64,000 bases of DNA, taken from positions 1-64,000 of the forward strand of contig NZ_JAIZDB010000003.1 of NCBI RefSeq assembly GCF_029533155.1, read 5' to 3'. Of this stretch, positions 35,613 through 44,611 are shown piece by piece (positions within the stretch are counted from its first letter, which is position 1; the number at the start of each line of letters is the position of its first letter). Source of the DNA: Psychrobacillus antarcticus. Its GTDB lineage: Bacteria; Bacillota; Bacilli; Bacillales_A; Planococcaceae. Both the position numbers and the translations under genes were made by a program. The notes beneath the pieces were generated by a model, which saw only the letters and a program-made list of their open reading frames with translations, was not told the origin of the DNA and did not search any database.

Positions 35613-36962
35613 TCACTGTTTCTTCATTTTCTTCTGTAAATAGATGAGCCGTATAGTAAGCGTGATAGCCCCTATAGACAAACCTACGATCAATCCAATC
35701 CAATAACCAAAGCGCTCAAACGAAGTGTAATTAGCTAAGGCATACCCAGTTGGTAAACCAATTATCCAGTAAGAAATGATAGCCATGATAAATGTTATTG
35801 TCACATCTTTATAACCACGTAGTGCTCCTTGCACAGGTGCCTGAATGGCATCAGATAATTGGAACAATGCGGCGAAGAAGAAGAATTGGACGGTCAATTT
35901 GATGACATAAGGATCATCCGTATACACAGAGGCAATTTGCTCTCTAAATAACAACAAAATCGAAATAGAAATTAAACTAAAACATATGGCTGTTACAACA
36001 CTTAACCAACTATATACTCGCGCATCTGCGTATCGTTTTGCCCCAATTTCATATCCTACTAAAATCGTAGCTCCCATTGCGATGCTCAGAGGGATCATAT
36101 ATAGCAAAGAGGTGAAATTCATTGCTATTTGATGAGCCGAAATCACTTCGGTTGAATAAACACTCATTAGTATGGTGACAGCCGAAAATATAGTTGTTTC
36201 TGCAAAAAGAGATAACCCAATGGGTACGCCGATTTTCATTAGTGTACGTATTTTAATGAGAGATGGTTTGGTCCAACTGTAAAATATTTTTAAATCTGCA
36301 AATGGTTTAACCCTAAGAACGATAATAATGGCGATCAATAATATAAGCCAGTATGTAATTGCCGAGGCTAGTCCTGCGCCGACTCCACCTAATTCTGGGA
36401 AGCCTAGTTTCCCATATATGAGTATGTAATTTAATACGATGTTAATAGGCGCAGACAATAGGATGATGAACATGGAAACTCTCGTTTTTCCTAACGCGTC
36501 GATAAAAGATCGTAACACACTATATAAAAATAATGGAATGAGTCCAATACTCAGCATGAACAAATAATTCTTTGCTACTATGCGTACACTAGGTTCAAGG
36601 GGTATTGCATTTAATACTGGATCTATGAGCAGAAAAATACCTATAAAAACAATAATAGCTAGGACTATTCCAATATAAAATCCCTGTTGTACAAAGGTAC
36701 GTACATCTTTATTCTTTTTTGCTCCTATTAATTGTGCTACAATTGGCGTAATGCCTATTAATATACCGGTTAAGGCGGTATATACAGGTACCCATAAAGA
36801 AGAACCAATCGATACACCAGCTAAATGGGCAATACTATATTTACTTGTCATTAAAATATCAAAGAAGGTCATTAAATAGAGTGCAATCTGTGTGATTAAT
36901 ATGGGTAAGACGATTTTAATCATATACTTACTTTTTTCTGGTAGAGTTCTCATTTCGTACAT
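35613..36962 (-). CDS. MATE family multidrug/Na+ efflux transporter
   Basis: A roughly 449-residue protein with twelve predicted membrane helices in two homologous halves. MATE signatures include a first helix VLPILITQIALYLMTFFDILM, IGSSLWVPVYTALTGILIGITPIVAQLIGA in helix 2, GVGAGLASAITYW, and AHQIAMNFTSLLYMIPLSIAMGATILVGYEIGA in the second half. It exports cationic compounds using a Na+ or H+ gradient; the substrate is unknown. The start is uncertain: ATG 36962 or ATG 36974, as the AAAGG site fits neither spacing well. It is divergent from murG by 46 bp. Confidence 0.9.
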   Translation of the reverse strand: MYEMRTLPEKSKYMIKIVLPILITQIALYLMTFFDILMTSKYSIAHLAGVSIGSSLWVPVYTALTGILIGITPIVAQLIGAKKNKDVRTFVQQGFYIGIVLAIIVFIGIFLLIDPVLNAIPLEPSVRIVAKNYLFMLSIGLIPLFLYSVLRSFIDALGKTRVSMFIILLSAPINIVLNYILIYGKLGFPELGGVGAGLASAITYWLILLIAIIIVLRVKPFADLKIFYSWTKPSLIKIRTLMKIGVPIGLSLFAETTIFSAVTILMSVYSTEVISAHQIAMNFTSLLYMIPLSIAMGATILVGYEIGAKRYADARVYSWLSVVTAICFSLISISILLLFREQIASVYTDDPYVIKLTVQFFFFAALFQLSDAIQAPVQGALRGYKDVTITFIMAIISYWIIGLPTGYALANYTSFERFGYWIGLIVGLSIGAITLTIRLIYLQKKMKKQ

Positions 36963-37008
36963 GTTGGCATACATCCTTTAAAGTTATAAATTAGTTAGGA
37001 GATTATTA

Positions 37009-38085
37009 ATGAATAATAACACAATAGTATTAACGGGTGGAGGAACGGCTGGTCATGTTTCATTAAATGAAGCCATAATACCCGAGTTAATAAAGAAAAA
37101 TTATACGATCCATTATATTGGATCGTATAATGGGATAGAAAAAACAATCATCGGAGAGAGGTTTCCTGAAATACCTTATCATTCTATTTCAAATGGGAAG
37201 TTAAGAAGATATTTTTCACTCAAAAACCTTTCCGATCCATTTAAAGTACTGTATGGTACATTACAAGCTCTATCCGTATTGAAAAAAGTGAAACCTTCCA
37301 TTGTATTTTCAAAAGGTGGTTTTGTATCTGTTCCTGTCGTACTTGCAGCAAAACTTTCGAATATACCAGTAGTGATTCATGAATCTGATCTAACCCCAGG
37401 GCTAGCTAACAAAATAGCTTCGTCATTTGCTGAGCATATTTTCACCGTTTTTGATGAGACAGTAAAACACTTGCCAGATAGTAAGGCTTCAGCTATAGGT
37501 GCTATATTACGTCCTGATTTATTTCAAGGGGATGAAAAATTGGCAGAACAATTAACAGGTTTTGATGCAAAGAAAGCAACGATTGTAGTTATGGGCGGAA
37601 GTCAAGGCTCTGCGAAGATAAATGAAGTCATCAAACAAAATATGGAGCAACTAACAAGCAGATTTCAGCTGATCCATCTATGTGGAAAAGGAAACAAAGA
37701 TGAATTTTTAGTTGGGAAACCAAATTATATAGCATTTGAATATGTCACAAACGAATTACCTCATTTGATGAAAATGTCTAATTATGTAATTAGTAGAGCT
37801 GGCTCCAACTCTATCTTCGAGTTTCTAGAATTAAAAAAACCGATGCTACTTATTCCATTATCTTTACAAGCAAGCAGAGGGGATCAAGTATTGAACGCTA
37901 AATATTTTGAGAAAAAAGGTTATGCATATGTACTAGAAGAGGAAAATCTTACCGCTACTACTTTTATGGATTCTTTTAATCGTATGGTAGATGAAAAGGA
38001 AGACATGATCGATCGTATGTGCGAGGTTAACCCATCTAAAACGCCCGAGCAATTCGTTGATCTATTATTAACTTACCAAAAATAA
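37009..38085 (+). CDS. murG: UDP-GlcNAc--lipid I GlcNAc transferase (MurG), staphylococcal type
   Basis: Transfers GlcNAc to lipid I to make lipid II at the inner face of the membrane. A 358-residue GT-B enzyme with the N-terminal TGGGTAGHVSLN glycine loop, KPSIVFSKGGFVSVPVVLAA, IHESDLTPGLANKIA, GGSQGSAKIN (second glycine loop) and the donor-binding ISRAGSNSIFEFLELKKPMLLIPL. The sequence is of the S. aureus-like form, which is also found outside the dcw cluster. No cell-wall genes surround it here, so it may be an additional copy or the only one; the window cannot say. GGAG precedes ATG 37009. Confidence 0.9.
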   Translation: MNNNTIVLTGGGTAGHVSLNEAIIPELIKKNYTIHYIGSYNGIEKTIIGERFPEIPYHSISNGKLRRYFSLKNLSDPFKVLYGTLQALSVLKKVKPSIVFSKGGFVSVPVVLAAKLSNIPVVIHESDLTPGLANKIASSFAEHIFTVFDETVKHLPDSKASAIGAILRPDLFQGDEKLAEQLTGFDAKKATIVVMGGSQGSAKINEVIKQNMEQLTSRFQLIHLCGKGNKDEFLVGKPNYIAFEYVTNELPHLMKMSNYVISRAGSNSIFEFLELKKPMLLIPLSLQASRGDQVLNAKYFEKKGYAYVLEEENLTATTFMDSFNRMVDEKEDMIDRMCEVNPSKTPEQFVDLLLTYQK

Positions 38086-38103
38086 GAAACACGATTGTAC
38101 AAT

Positions 38104-38177
38104 AAATGACGTTGGTGAAAGAAAACCCCCATCTCTTTTAAACGAGATGAGGAGGATTCTCACTAACGTCATTTTTT
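38104..38177 (+). terminator. Large hairpin terminator after murG
   Basis: AAATGACGTTGGTGA pairs with TCACTAACGTCATTT (G-U included); an inner CATCTC / GAGATG stem lies between, and a T6 run follows. Confidence 0.8.
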
Positions 38178-38211
38178 ATAAATACATCGGACAAAGTAGT
38201 CCTGCCCCTCT

Positions 38212-38340
38212 GATTTCCGTTCCGAGCGGACACTTTCCGCGGGCACGTCCTCAGCCTCCTCGTCGCGAAGTTCACGCTCCTATGGGGTCTTCGGCTCGCG
38301 TTGTTTCCGCAGGAGTCGCCGCTCTGCACTACAATCATCT
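38212..38340 (-). repeat. GC-rich intergenic repeat family 3, left copy (inverted)
   Basis: Read on the minus strand it contains GGCGACTCCTGCGG, GAAGACCCCATAGGAGCG, GCGACGAGGAGGCTGAGG, GTGCCCGCGGAAAG and CGGAACGGAAA. The same string of blocks occurs in direct orientation at 39391-39515. This block order is a common intergenic repeat of Bacillales as I recall it; its function is not known to me. Confidence 0.7.
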
Positions 38341-38439
38341 TGAAAGTGTAGGAATCATAAATTCAATACAAATAGAAAACAAGTGGGATTCCCTGTAGAA
38401 TAAAAGTCGACCAAAACCATCATCCAGGAGGGAAATTAC

Positions 38440-39396
38440 TTGTCATGTTCTAATAGTATTAAATCTTTGCTTGATATTCAAGACGTTAACATTAATGTTA
38501 ACGAAAATTGTGTAAAGGAAGGAACCTATAAAGGAAAAAGGTGTAAATATTACCTTACCCATTACGGGTATAAATCCAACCTACCTGCTTCTACAGAAAC
38601 AACATTTCATGTGCCAAGCCTGTCAAAGTAGTTTTACTGCTAAAACGCCTATTGTTCAGCGGAATTGTTTTATATCACAAAACGTGAAAGCGCAAGTTAT
38701 TTTAAAGTCTACCGAAGCACAATCTCTTACGTCTATCGCAAGGGATTGTTCGGTATCACATGCCCCCGTTCAACGACAAATTAATAAAGCCGCAAAACAA
38801 TTTATACCCCACTACAAGTCACTACCTAAGCACCTTTCTATTGATGAGTTTAAATACGCAAAAGGTGAAATGGCCTTCGAATATATAAATGCGGAATCAG
38901 GAGACATATTGGATATCCTAGATAGACGAAATAATCTTACGATTAAGAATCACTTTATTGTGAACTACAGTTTGACTGACTGTCAACATGTGGAAACCGT
39001 AACAAATGATATGAATGCGGGTTATGTAAGTGTGATTAAAGAATTATTTCCACTGGCGAAAATTATCATTGACTGATTCCACCAGGTTCAACTAATTATA
39101 TGAGGACGAGTTTAAAAACGTTGAGAAAACATCTTCCGTTTATAGAAAATAGTTTTATTTACCCCTATGATAACGGAAGAATTGAGGGGAATAACAATAA
39201 GATTAATGTATTGAATCGTGTCGCCTATGGAAATAGAAACTTTCAGAACTACAGAAAACGAATCCTTTTACACTTTAAGTTAAAACCATCGATTAAACAG
39301 CAAAAAAAGGACAATCCCATGCTGTATAACATTTATGTGGATTTTATAGGTTTGAAATTCATTTGTCTATTTTTGTATCCTTTACAAGTGCAATAG
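38440..39396 (+). pseudogene. ISL3 family transposase, internally deleted and frame-shifted
   Basis: TTG 38440 after CAGGAGGG opens the zinc-finger-like N terminus (CVKEGTYKGKRCKYYLTHYG); a frame shift near 38580-38610 leads to LLQKQHFMCQACQSSFTAKT and the HTH region (SIARDCSVSHAPVQRQINKA). The first catalytic aspartate is in LSIDEFKYAKG and the second in LAKIIID, immediately followed by a stop at 39074. Codons 39100-39396 carry the C-terminal part with the catalytic Glu (NGRIEGNNNKINVLNRVAYG). A complete ISL3 transposase has roughly 400 residues; about 100 or more between the second Asp and the Glu are missing. The element is dead. Confidence 0.88.
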
Positions 39397-39515
39397 TAGT
39401 TGTTTGGAGTGCAAGATGGCGACTCCAGCGGGAACTGAAGACCCCACAGGAGCATGCTTTTTGCGACGAGGAGGCTGAGCCGTGCCCGCGGAAAGCGTCC
39501 ATCTGGAACGGAAAA
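39391..39515 (+). repeat. GC-rich intergenic repeat family 3, right copy
   Basis: Contains GGCGACTCCAGCGGGAACTG, AAGACCCCACAGGAGC, GCGACGAGGAGGCTGAG, CGTGCCCGCGGAAAGCGTCC and CTGGAACGGAAA. Inverted relative to 38212-38340, so the two copies bracket the dead ISL3 gene. Confidence 0.7.
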
Positions 39516-39651
39516 CAATGGGATACAGGAAGACTATGTGAAAAAGGACTATCCCAGAAAATCAGCTTTACTGACTTCTAGGATAGCCCTACAATAACTA
39601 AATTATGGTTGGCTACTATTCTTCGCCAACGTCATTTGACAAAGAACCAGA

Positions 39652-39681
39652 AACACCCGTCACTAGGTAGTGGCGGGTGTT
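39652..39681. terminator. Hairpin terminator at the end of the GNAT gene
   Basis: AACACCCGTCACT / AGTGGCGGGTGTT (one G-U) with an AGGT loop. The plus side ends CTTTTAC; the T tract on the minus side is short. Confidence 0.6.
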
Positions 39682-39684
39682 CTT

Positions 39685-40230
39685 TTACATTGCTTGTTCC
39701 TCTTCGTTCTCTTGCTGCATCAATGTTAAGTGGAATAAGTCTTTTGGTATATAATAAAGATCATATACTTCATCTATTTCATTAATTTCTGCATAAATCG
39801 CAGAATGTGATTCATTGGCTTTTATGGCATATCTAAGTTTTTCTGTCGCACGGATACTTTTACTATTATGTTTGCGAATACGTAAAAACACCGTTTGGAT
39901 ATCTAATTCAAAGAATAGCTCCTGTAAAAATTGTTCCTTAGCCTTCTTATTGTACCCTAGACCTTGAAACGGACTACCGATCCAGGTGCCTAAAAATCCT
40001 GCACCATGATCTACATCGAACAGATTAATTGTTCCGATGGGTTGGCCAAAGTCGCTCACAATTGTACGAGATATAACTTTACCTTTTTCTTCTTCTTCCA
40101 CTAACTGTTTCGTAATAAACAAATACTCATCAGCCGAACTTGCTTTTTGACGTACGAAAGGCAAAATAGTTGGATCTGACATAAGTTCAAAAAGCGATGT
40201 ACATTCAAACAAATCCCGTTTTTTTATCAA
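39685..40230 (-). CDS. GNAT family N-acetyltransferase (RimJ/RimL-like)
   Basis: A 181-residue protein of the RimJ/RimL/ribosomal acetyltransferase subgroup: SDFGQPIGTINLFDVDHGAGFLGTWIG leads into the acetyl-CoA segment PFQGLGYNKKAKEQFLQELFFE, then VFLRIRKHNSKSIRATEKL. The usual RxxGxG is reduced to FQGLGYN, so the pyrophosphate loop is atypical. It starts at TTG 40230 with AGGGGGCG upstream. The substrate is unknown; rRNA or antibiotic links cannot be inferred. Confidence 0.8.
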   Translation of the reverse strand: MIKKRDLFECTSLFELMSDPTILPFVRQKASSADEYLFITKQLVEEEEKGKVISRTIVSDFGQPIGTINLFDVDHGAGFLGTWIGSPFQGLGYNKKAKEQFLQELFFELDIQTVFLRIRKHNSKSIRATEKLRYAIKANESHSAIYAEINEIDEVYDLYYIPKDLFHLTLMQQENEEEQAM

Positions 40231-40315
40231 TAAAAGCGCCCCCTAAAAGAACCGATAAATGAGCAGAGTCATCCTAGTCCCCTGAAATTTTTCACTTCAA
40301 CGTGCATAAAAAATT

Positions 40316-40398
40316 TCGGGGTAGGAATCGAACCTACTAGGACCAGCTCAAAACCGGTGGCGCACCATTTGCCTTCCCTCGGCAAAGCGAACTTTGCC
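40316..40398 (-). tRNA. tRNA-like element, apparently degenerate
   Basis: On the minus strand a T-arm GTAGG-TTCGATT-CCTAC, a 4-base variable region, an anticodon arm ACCGG-TTTTGAG-CTGGT (loop would read TTG), and a D-arm-like GGC..GG..GCC are all in tRNA order. The 3' CCCGAAA should pair with a 5' TTTCGGG, but that side reads TTTGCCGAGGG, so the acceptor stem is broken. A perfect GGCAAAG-TTCG-CTTTGCC hairpin immediately precedes it, and no CCA is encoded. It is probably a decayed tRNA or an independent tRNA-shaped RNA. The rest of the 355-bp gap 40231-40586 shows nothing else I recognise. Confidence 0.4.
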
Positions 40399-40586
40399 TT
40401 ATAAAATTATTTGCATTAATAATATACTAATTTTTTTCTGTTTTGCATAGTAGAAAGTATATTAAAAATAATTAAATTTTTGTGAACATTATTTCGATAA
40501 AAAATGTAAAATGCTTGAATGTTTCTAATTAAATACATATGATTATAATAACTTAGTATAGAACTTGAATAGGAGTTTTTAAACAG

Positions 40587-42239
40587 ATGTCTCAGTCCTT
40601 CTTAAACCATACTCAATTCCATTTATTATATGATTTAGCCGATGATTATGTGTTCTTTATGCGCAAAGAAAATTCTACTTATGTGTATGAGTTTATCAAC
40701 AAAAAAGCGGAGGAGCTTTTCTCGGACGACCCCAGTGGGAGAACGCTCGAGGAATGTTTTAATGAGTTTCACAATAAAACGATTGTTCAACATTATAATC
40801 GTGCATGCTTACAAAAAGAATCTGTTTGCTACCAAGATAATTTTTGTGTGAAAAGTGAAACAATCATTAATGAGACGACAGCTATTCCCATTTTTGAAAA
40901 TGGAATTACTTACATTTTAGCCACAACTAAGGAAGTTTCGCGAACACAGCAAATGAAAGAATCTACGTATGTTTTAGAAACCTTCCATACAGCCATTAAT
41001 GAGGTTGCATTGGTTGCAATAACCAATCAAGATGGAATAATTGAAGTAGTCAACGAATTATTTGAAACTACCACCAAGTTTAAAAAAGAGGAAGTAATTG
41101 GAAGCACATTTCATCTGATAAATTCGAATTATCATGATGAAACTTTCTTCTCCAATATGTGGGAAACTATTCGGAATGGGAATATTTGGAGTGGGAAAGT
41201 ACGTAATCGAACTAAATATGGTTCCTTTTTTTGGGTAAATGCGACCATTGTACCAATAAGAAATGATTTAGGGCAAATCGAAAGATTCTTAACGATACAG
41301 TTTGACAATACGGAAAAGAAACGTATGATGACTGAACTGCGAAATATTGAACGCTTGTTTAAATTGATAACGGAACATTCAAATGATTTAATAGCTATAA
41401 CGGACGCAGAAGGCTATTTACTTTACTCATCACCAAGTCATGAAACAATATTAAAATATGATAAAGAAGAATTACTTGGTAGCTATTATTTAAGTTTAGT
41501 AACAGATCAAACAGAAATAGAGGGTCTCTCTGAGTTGAAAATGGAAGATAAGTTCCGTATGGAGCTTCTCCTACAAACCAAGGATGGAAACTCAATTTGG
41601 ACTGATACATCTATTACGACAGTAGAAAGTACTGTTGACGATGAGAAACAAAAATGGTTTGTTATCGTATCTCGTGAAATTACAGAGAAAAGAGCCTTAG
41701 AAGATCAGCTGAAGTTTATGGCTTTTCATGATAGTTTAACTAGCCTTCCTAATCGACGGTCCTTTTATCTTGATTTTCCTGTTACGATTTCATCGGTTAG
41801 CTCTGCGTTTCCAAATGTCGGTTTACTTTATATTGATGGAGATAATTTTAAAGAAATTAATGATATATACGGGCATGATGTTGGAGATCAGTTTTTAACT
41901 CATTTTGCTGAAAAGCTTAACATTAGTTTAGACTATAAATACGATGTATATCGTATTGGCGGTGATGAGTTTGTCGTAATTATTGATCAAATTGTTGATT
42001 ATGTGAATGGCAAAAGTAGCAAAGTGGAAGAAATTGTTCATTCGATTCAGCAAAACTTACGTATAGGTTGGAAGATAAATGATTTTTATTTTTCGCCAAC
42101 TTCATCTATCGGGATTGCTATGTTCCCGAATGATGGGTCTTCTGCCGATGAACTATTAGATAATGCAGATCAGGCGCTATATTTGGCTAAGAAAGATGGA
42201 AAGAACAATTATATTTATACCAATGCCGTTCATGTTTAA
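40587..42239 (+). CDS. PAS-domain diguanylate cyclase (GGDEF)
   Basis: A 550-residue soluble protein without membrane helices. Three PAS-like regions: about 10-95 (weak), about 115-235 (AITNQDGIIEVVNELFETTTKFKKEEVIG, GSFFWVNATIVPIRN) and about 250-375 (AITDAEGYLLYSSPSHETIL). The GGDEF domain runs about 380-545 with LTSLPNRRSF, LYIDGDNFKEINDIYGHDVGD and RIGGDEFV. The RxxD inhibitory site is absent. It probably makes c-di-GMP in response to a cytoplasmic signal (redox, oxygen or ligand via PAS). It is the second diguanylate cyclase in the window and lies 61 bp before a two-component operon. Confidence 0.9.
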   Translation: MSQSFLNHTQFHLLYDLADDYVFFMRKENSTYVYEFINKKAEELFSDDPSGRTLEECFNEFHNKTIVQHYNRACLQKESVCYQDNFCVKSETIINETTAIPIFENGITYILATTKEVSRTQQMKESTYVLETFHTAINEVALVAITNQDGIIEVVNELFETTTKFKKEEVIGSTFHLINSNYHDETFFSNMWETIRNGNIWSGKVRNRTKYGSFFWVNATIVPIRNDLGQIERFLTIQFDNTEKKRMMTELRNIERLFKLITEHSNDLIAITDAEGYLLYSSPSHETILKYDKEELLGSYYLSLVTDQTEIEGLSELKMEDKFRMELLLQTKDGNSIWTDTSITTVESTVDDEKQKWFVIVSREITEKRALEDQLKFMAFHDSLTSLPNRRSFYLDFPVTISSVSSAFPNVGLLYIDGDNFKEINDIYGHDVGDQFLTHFAEKLNISLDYKYDVYRIGGDEFVVIIDQIVDYVNGKSSKVEEIVHSIQQNLRIGWKINDFYFSPTSSIGIAMFPNDGSSADELLDNADQALYLAKKDGKNNYIYTNAVHV

Positions 42240-42300
42240 TGAAACGGCTTTTTCTTGAATTTTGGGAAATACTATAGAAATATTGGAAAGGGTGGAAGAG

Positions 42301-42975
42301 ATGACGCGACATATTTTATTAATAGAAGATGAAGTGAATATTGCGAAGTTTGTGGAGCTAGAGTTAAAGCATGAAAATTTTCAAGTCACAGTTTCTCACG
42401 ATGGGCGCGAAGGTGCAGATTTAGCATTAAATCATGCTTATGATCTAATGCTTATTGATGTCATGCTACCAAATCTCAATGGCTTGGAAATATGTCGAAG
42501 AGTACGCAAAAAGAAAAATACCCCTATTATCCTAATTACAGCAAGAGATGCGATTATAGATCGCGTATCCGGTTTAGAAACAGGTGCTGACGACTATGTG
42601 GTGAAACCATTTGCTATTGAGGAATTGTTAGCAAGAATACGTGCAGTATTTAGAAGGGTAGAGCCCGCTTTAGACAGTACTAAAAAAGAATTGGCTATCA
42701 AAGGGCTAACAGTTGAACAAAAAGCACATCAGGTTTTCTATGAAGGGAAGGAAATCGAATTAACAAAAACGGAGTACGATATGCTCGTTTATTTCATGGA
42801 GAATTACAATATGGTGTTGTCTAGAGATGCCATATTGGAAAAAGTTTGGGGATATGATGTAGAGATTGAAACAAATGTGGTGGATGTATACATAAGACAT
42901 CTGAGAAAAAAGTTACCCGCTGAAATTGCAGCCATTATTGAGACCGTCAGAGGAGTAGGGTATGTTATGAGATGA
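42301..42975 (+). CDS. arlR: OmpR family response regulator, ArlR/YkoG-like
   Basis: A 224-residue response regulator. The receiver domain (about 1-118) has the acidic pair ED (LLIEDEVNIAKFVELELKHENF), phospho-acceptor Asp in LMLIDVMLPNLNGLEICR, and K in VVKPFAIEELLARIRAVFRR. The winged helix (about 130-223) has ELTKTEYDMLVYFMENYN and ETNVVDVYIRHLRKKL. Overall it is closest in my recollection to staphylococcal ArlR. ATG 42301 follows AAAGGGTGGAAGAG; upstream in-frame codons are not family-like. The stop overlaps the kinase start (ATGA). Confidence 0.85.
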   Translation: MTRHILLIEDEVNIAKFVELELKHENFQVTVSHDGREGADLALNHAYDLMLIDVMLPNLNGLEICRRVRKKKNTPIILITARDAIIDRVSGLETGADDYVVKPFAIEELLARIRAVFRRVEPALDSTKKELAIKGLTVEQKAHQVFYEGKEIELTKTEYDMLVYFMENYNMVLSRDAILEKVWGYDVEIETNVVDVYIRHLRKKLPAEIAAIIETVRGVGYVMR

Positions 42976-44348
42976 AAAAACATTGGACTTTACAACAGAA
43001 ATGGACTTACGCTTCGGCGATTTCCATATTTTTTAGCTTCCTAATGATGTGTATTATATTATATTTTTCTCTTTTTAATTGGTTGCAAATTTCCGAGGAG
43101 AAAATTGCGCAGAATACACTGGATGAAGTCACACATTTTTTCAAATCTAATGGTCCCATCATCTCCATTCAAGATATTCAAAAAAATAGACCACTACTCA
43201 ACCAACTGGTCAACCAAAAGCAATCAGTTCGTGTATTGAATGAAGATGGGATCGAAATTCTCCGAATCAACGATGCTAGTGATTTCCCAAAATCCTTTCC
43301 ACTCCAGACAGAGGAATTTGTTAGAGAAGAAATAGATGGACAAATAGTGTTCCACAAGGGTTCGGAAATAGACTTCGGCTTGTTTAAAGGATATGTACAA
43401 ATATCACATAGTTTAGAAAGCTTTTCTCAGCTCATGAATTATATATTAATAGCCATGTGTATATTCGCACTCATAGCGCTTGTTCTTTCCGCGTTAATAG
43501 CCTATACGTTATCCACTGTATTGTTGAGGCCAATTAAAGAACTAAGGGATGAGATGCAGTTTGCAAAACAGACGAAGTTTTCGAAATCAGTGAGCTTCGA
43601 ATATGACAATGAAGATGAAATTGGTGAGCTACTAAAAATTTACAAGGAATTGATGGGTGAAGTATCAAAAACGATTACAAGGCAAGATGAATTTATCCAA
43701 AATGTATCTCATGAATTGCGTACTCCCGTCCAGGTAGTGGAGGGGCATTTGTCGTTATTGAATCGGTGGGGAAAAGAGGATCGCTCCATATTAGATGAGT
43801 CACTGGAAATATCGCTTTTGGAAATACAAAAAATGAAATTATTAATCGAAGAAATGTTAAAGCTAGCAAAAAATGAGCATGATGATTGGATGGAGGTCAC
43901 TTCTGTAGTAACTGTCCTTCAGCAGTTACAGCAAAGTTATGTACATTTATCACCAGAGACAACGATAGAAATTCTAGGAGATGAACAAGTAAAAGTACTT
44001 ATTCCGCCTACTGCTCTAGAACAAATTCTACGTAACTTAATTGAAAATGCCATAAAATATAATGATAAACGACCCTATATTAAAGTGACAGTTGTTAACA
44101 AATTGGAGCAGGTGCAAATTACCGTGAAAGATAATGGAGTTGGCATTCCAGAATCGTTATTACCCAAAATTTTCGAACGTTTTTTTATTGTAGATGAAGC
44201 AAGAACCAAAAATAAAGGAGGTTCCGGTTTAGGATTAAGTATAGTCAACAGTTTAGTAACTGAATACGGAGGTACCATTTCGGTTACTAGTGAGCAAGAT
44301 AATGGCTCAAATTTTTACATTATATTCCCTAAATTTACAAGTGAATAA
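42972..44348 (+). CDS. arlS: Sensor histidine kinase, ArlS/YkoH-like
   Basis: A 458-residue membrane kinase. TM1 is about 15-38, the extracytoplasmic domain about 40-155, TM2 about 158-180, HAMP about 182-235, DHp about 240-300 with phospho-acceptor His in FIQNVSHELRTPVQVVEGHL, and the HATPase about 345-455 with N box (NLIENAIKYN), G1 (DNGVGIP), F box and G2 (GGSGLGLSIV). It acts with the response regulator whose gene it overlaps by 4 bp. The stimulus is unknown. Confidence 0.87.
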   Translation: MKKHWTLQQKWTYASAISIFFSFLMMCIILYFSLFNWLQISEEKIAQNTLDEVTHFFKSNGPIISIQDIQKNRPLLNQLVNQKQSVRVLNEDGIEILRINDASDFPKSFPLQTEEFVREEIDGQIVFHKGSEIDFGLFKGYVQISHSLESFSQLMNYILIAMCIFALIALVLSALIAYTLSTVLLRPIKELRDEMQFAKQTKFSKSVSFEYDNEDEIGELLKIYKELMGEVSKTITRQDEFIQNVSHELRTPVQVVEGHLSLLNRWGKEDRSILDESLEISLLEIQKMKLLIEEMLKLAKNEHDDWMEVTSVVTVLQQLQQSYVHLSPETTIEILGDEQVKVLIPPTALEQILRNLIENAIKYNDKRPYIKVTVVNKLEQVQITVKDNGVGIPESLLPKIFERFFIVDEARTKNKGGSGLGLSIVNSLVTEYGGTISVTSEQDNGSNFYIIFPKFTSE

Positions 44349-44493
44349 TAATTCAGTGGAAAACCATAAAAAATTTGTCGAAATACTGAATTTTTTTGTA
44401 AAACCCATTGTATTTTTTTTCGATAGTAGTAAGATTGAGATGGAAAAATTGTTCTTAGATAAGGATAGTTTGTGACAATATAAAAGAGTGGTA

Positions 44494-44515
44494 AACTATA
44501 TACATGTATATAGTT
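44494..44515. promoter_or_regulatory. Perfect 22-bp palindrome upstream of odhA
   Basis: AACTATATA-CATG-TATATAGTT, centred 107 bp before the odhA start. It lacks a T tract and is more like an operator or a cruciform than a terminator. The 263-bp gap 44349-44611 holds no other clear feature apart from runs of Ts. Confidence 0.45.
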
Positions 44516-44611
44516 AAATTTTTTTCATGTAAATCTACAGGAACTTTTTTATTCATTAATATATTTTTTGATAAATGCCTAAAAGGCACAAAATGTTGGA
44601 GGTTTTTTTAA

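Noticed and set aside
37107-37131. Inverted repeat ACGATCCATTATA..GGATCGT within murG
   Set aside because: It lies inside a well-conserved coding segment and is short; probably chance.
38138-38398. Open frames on both strands within the GC-rich repeat left of the ISL3 gene
   Set aside because: They arise from the GC-rich repeat sequence (family 3) and have no translation signals.
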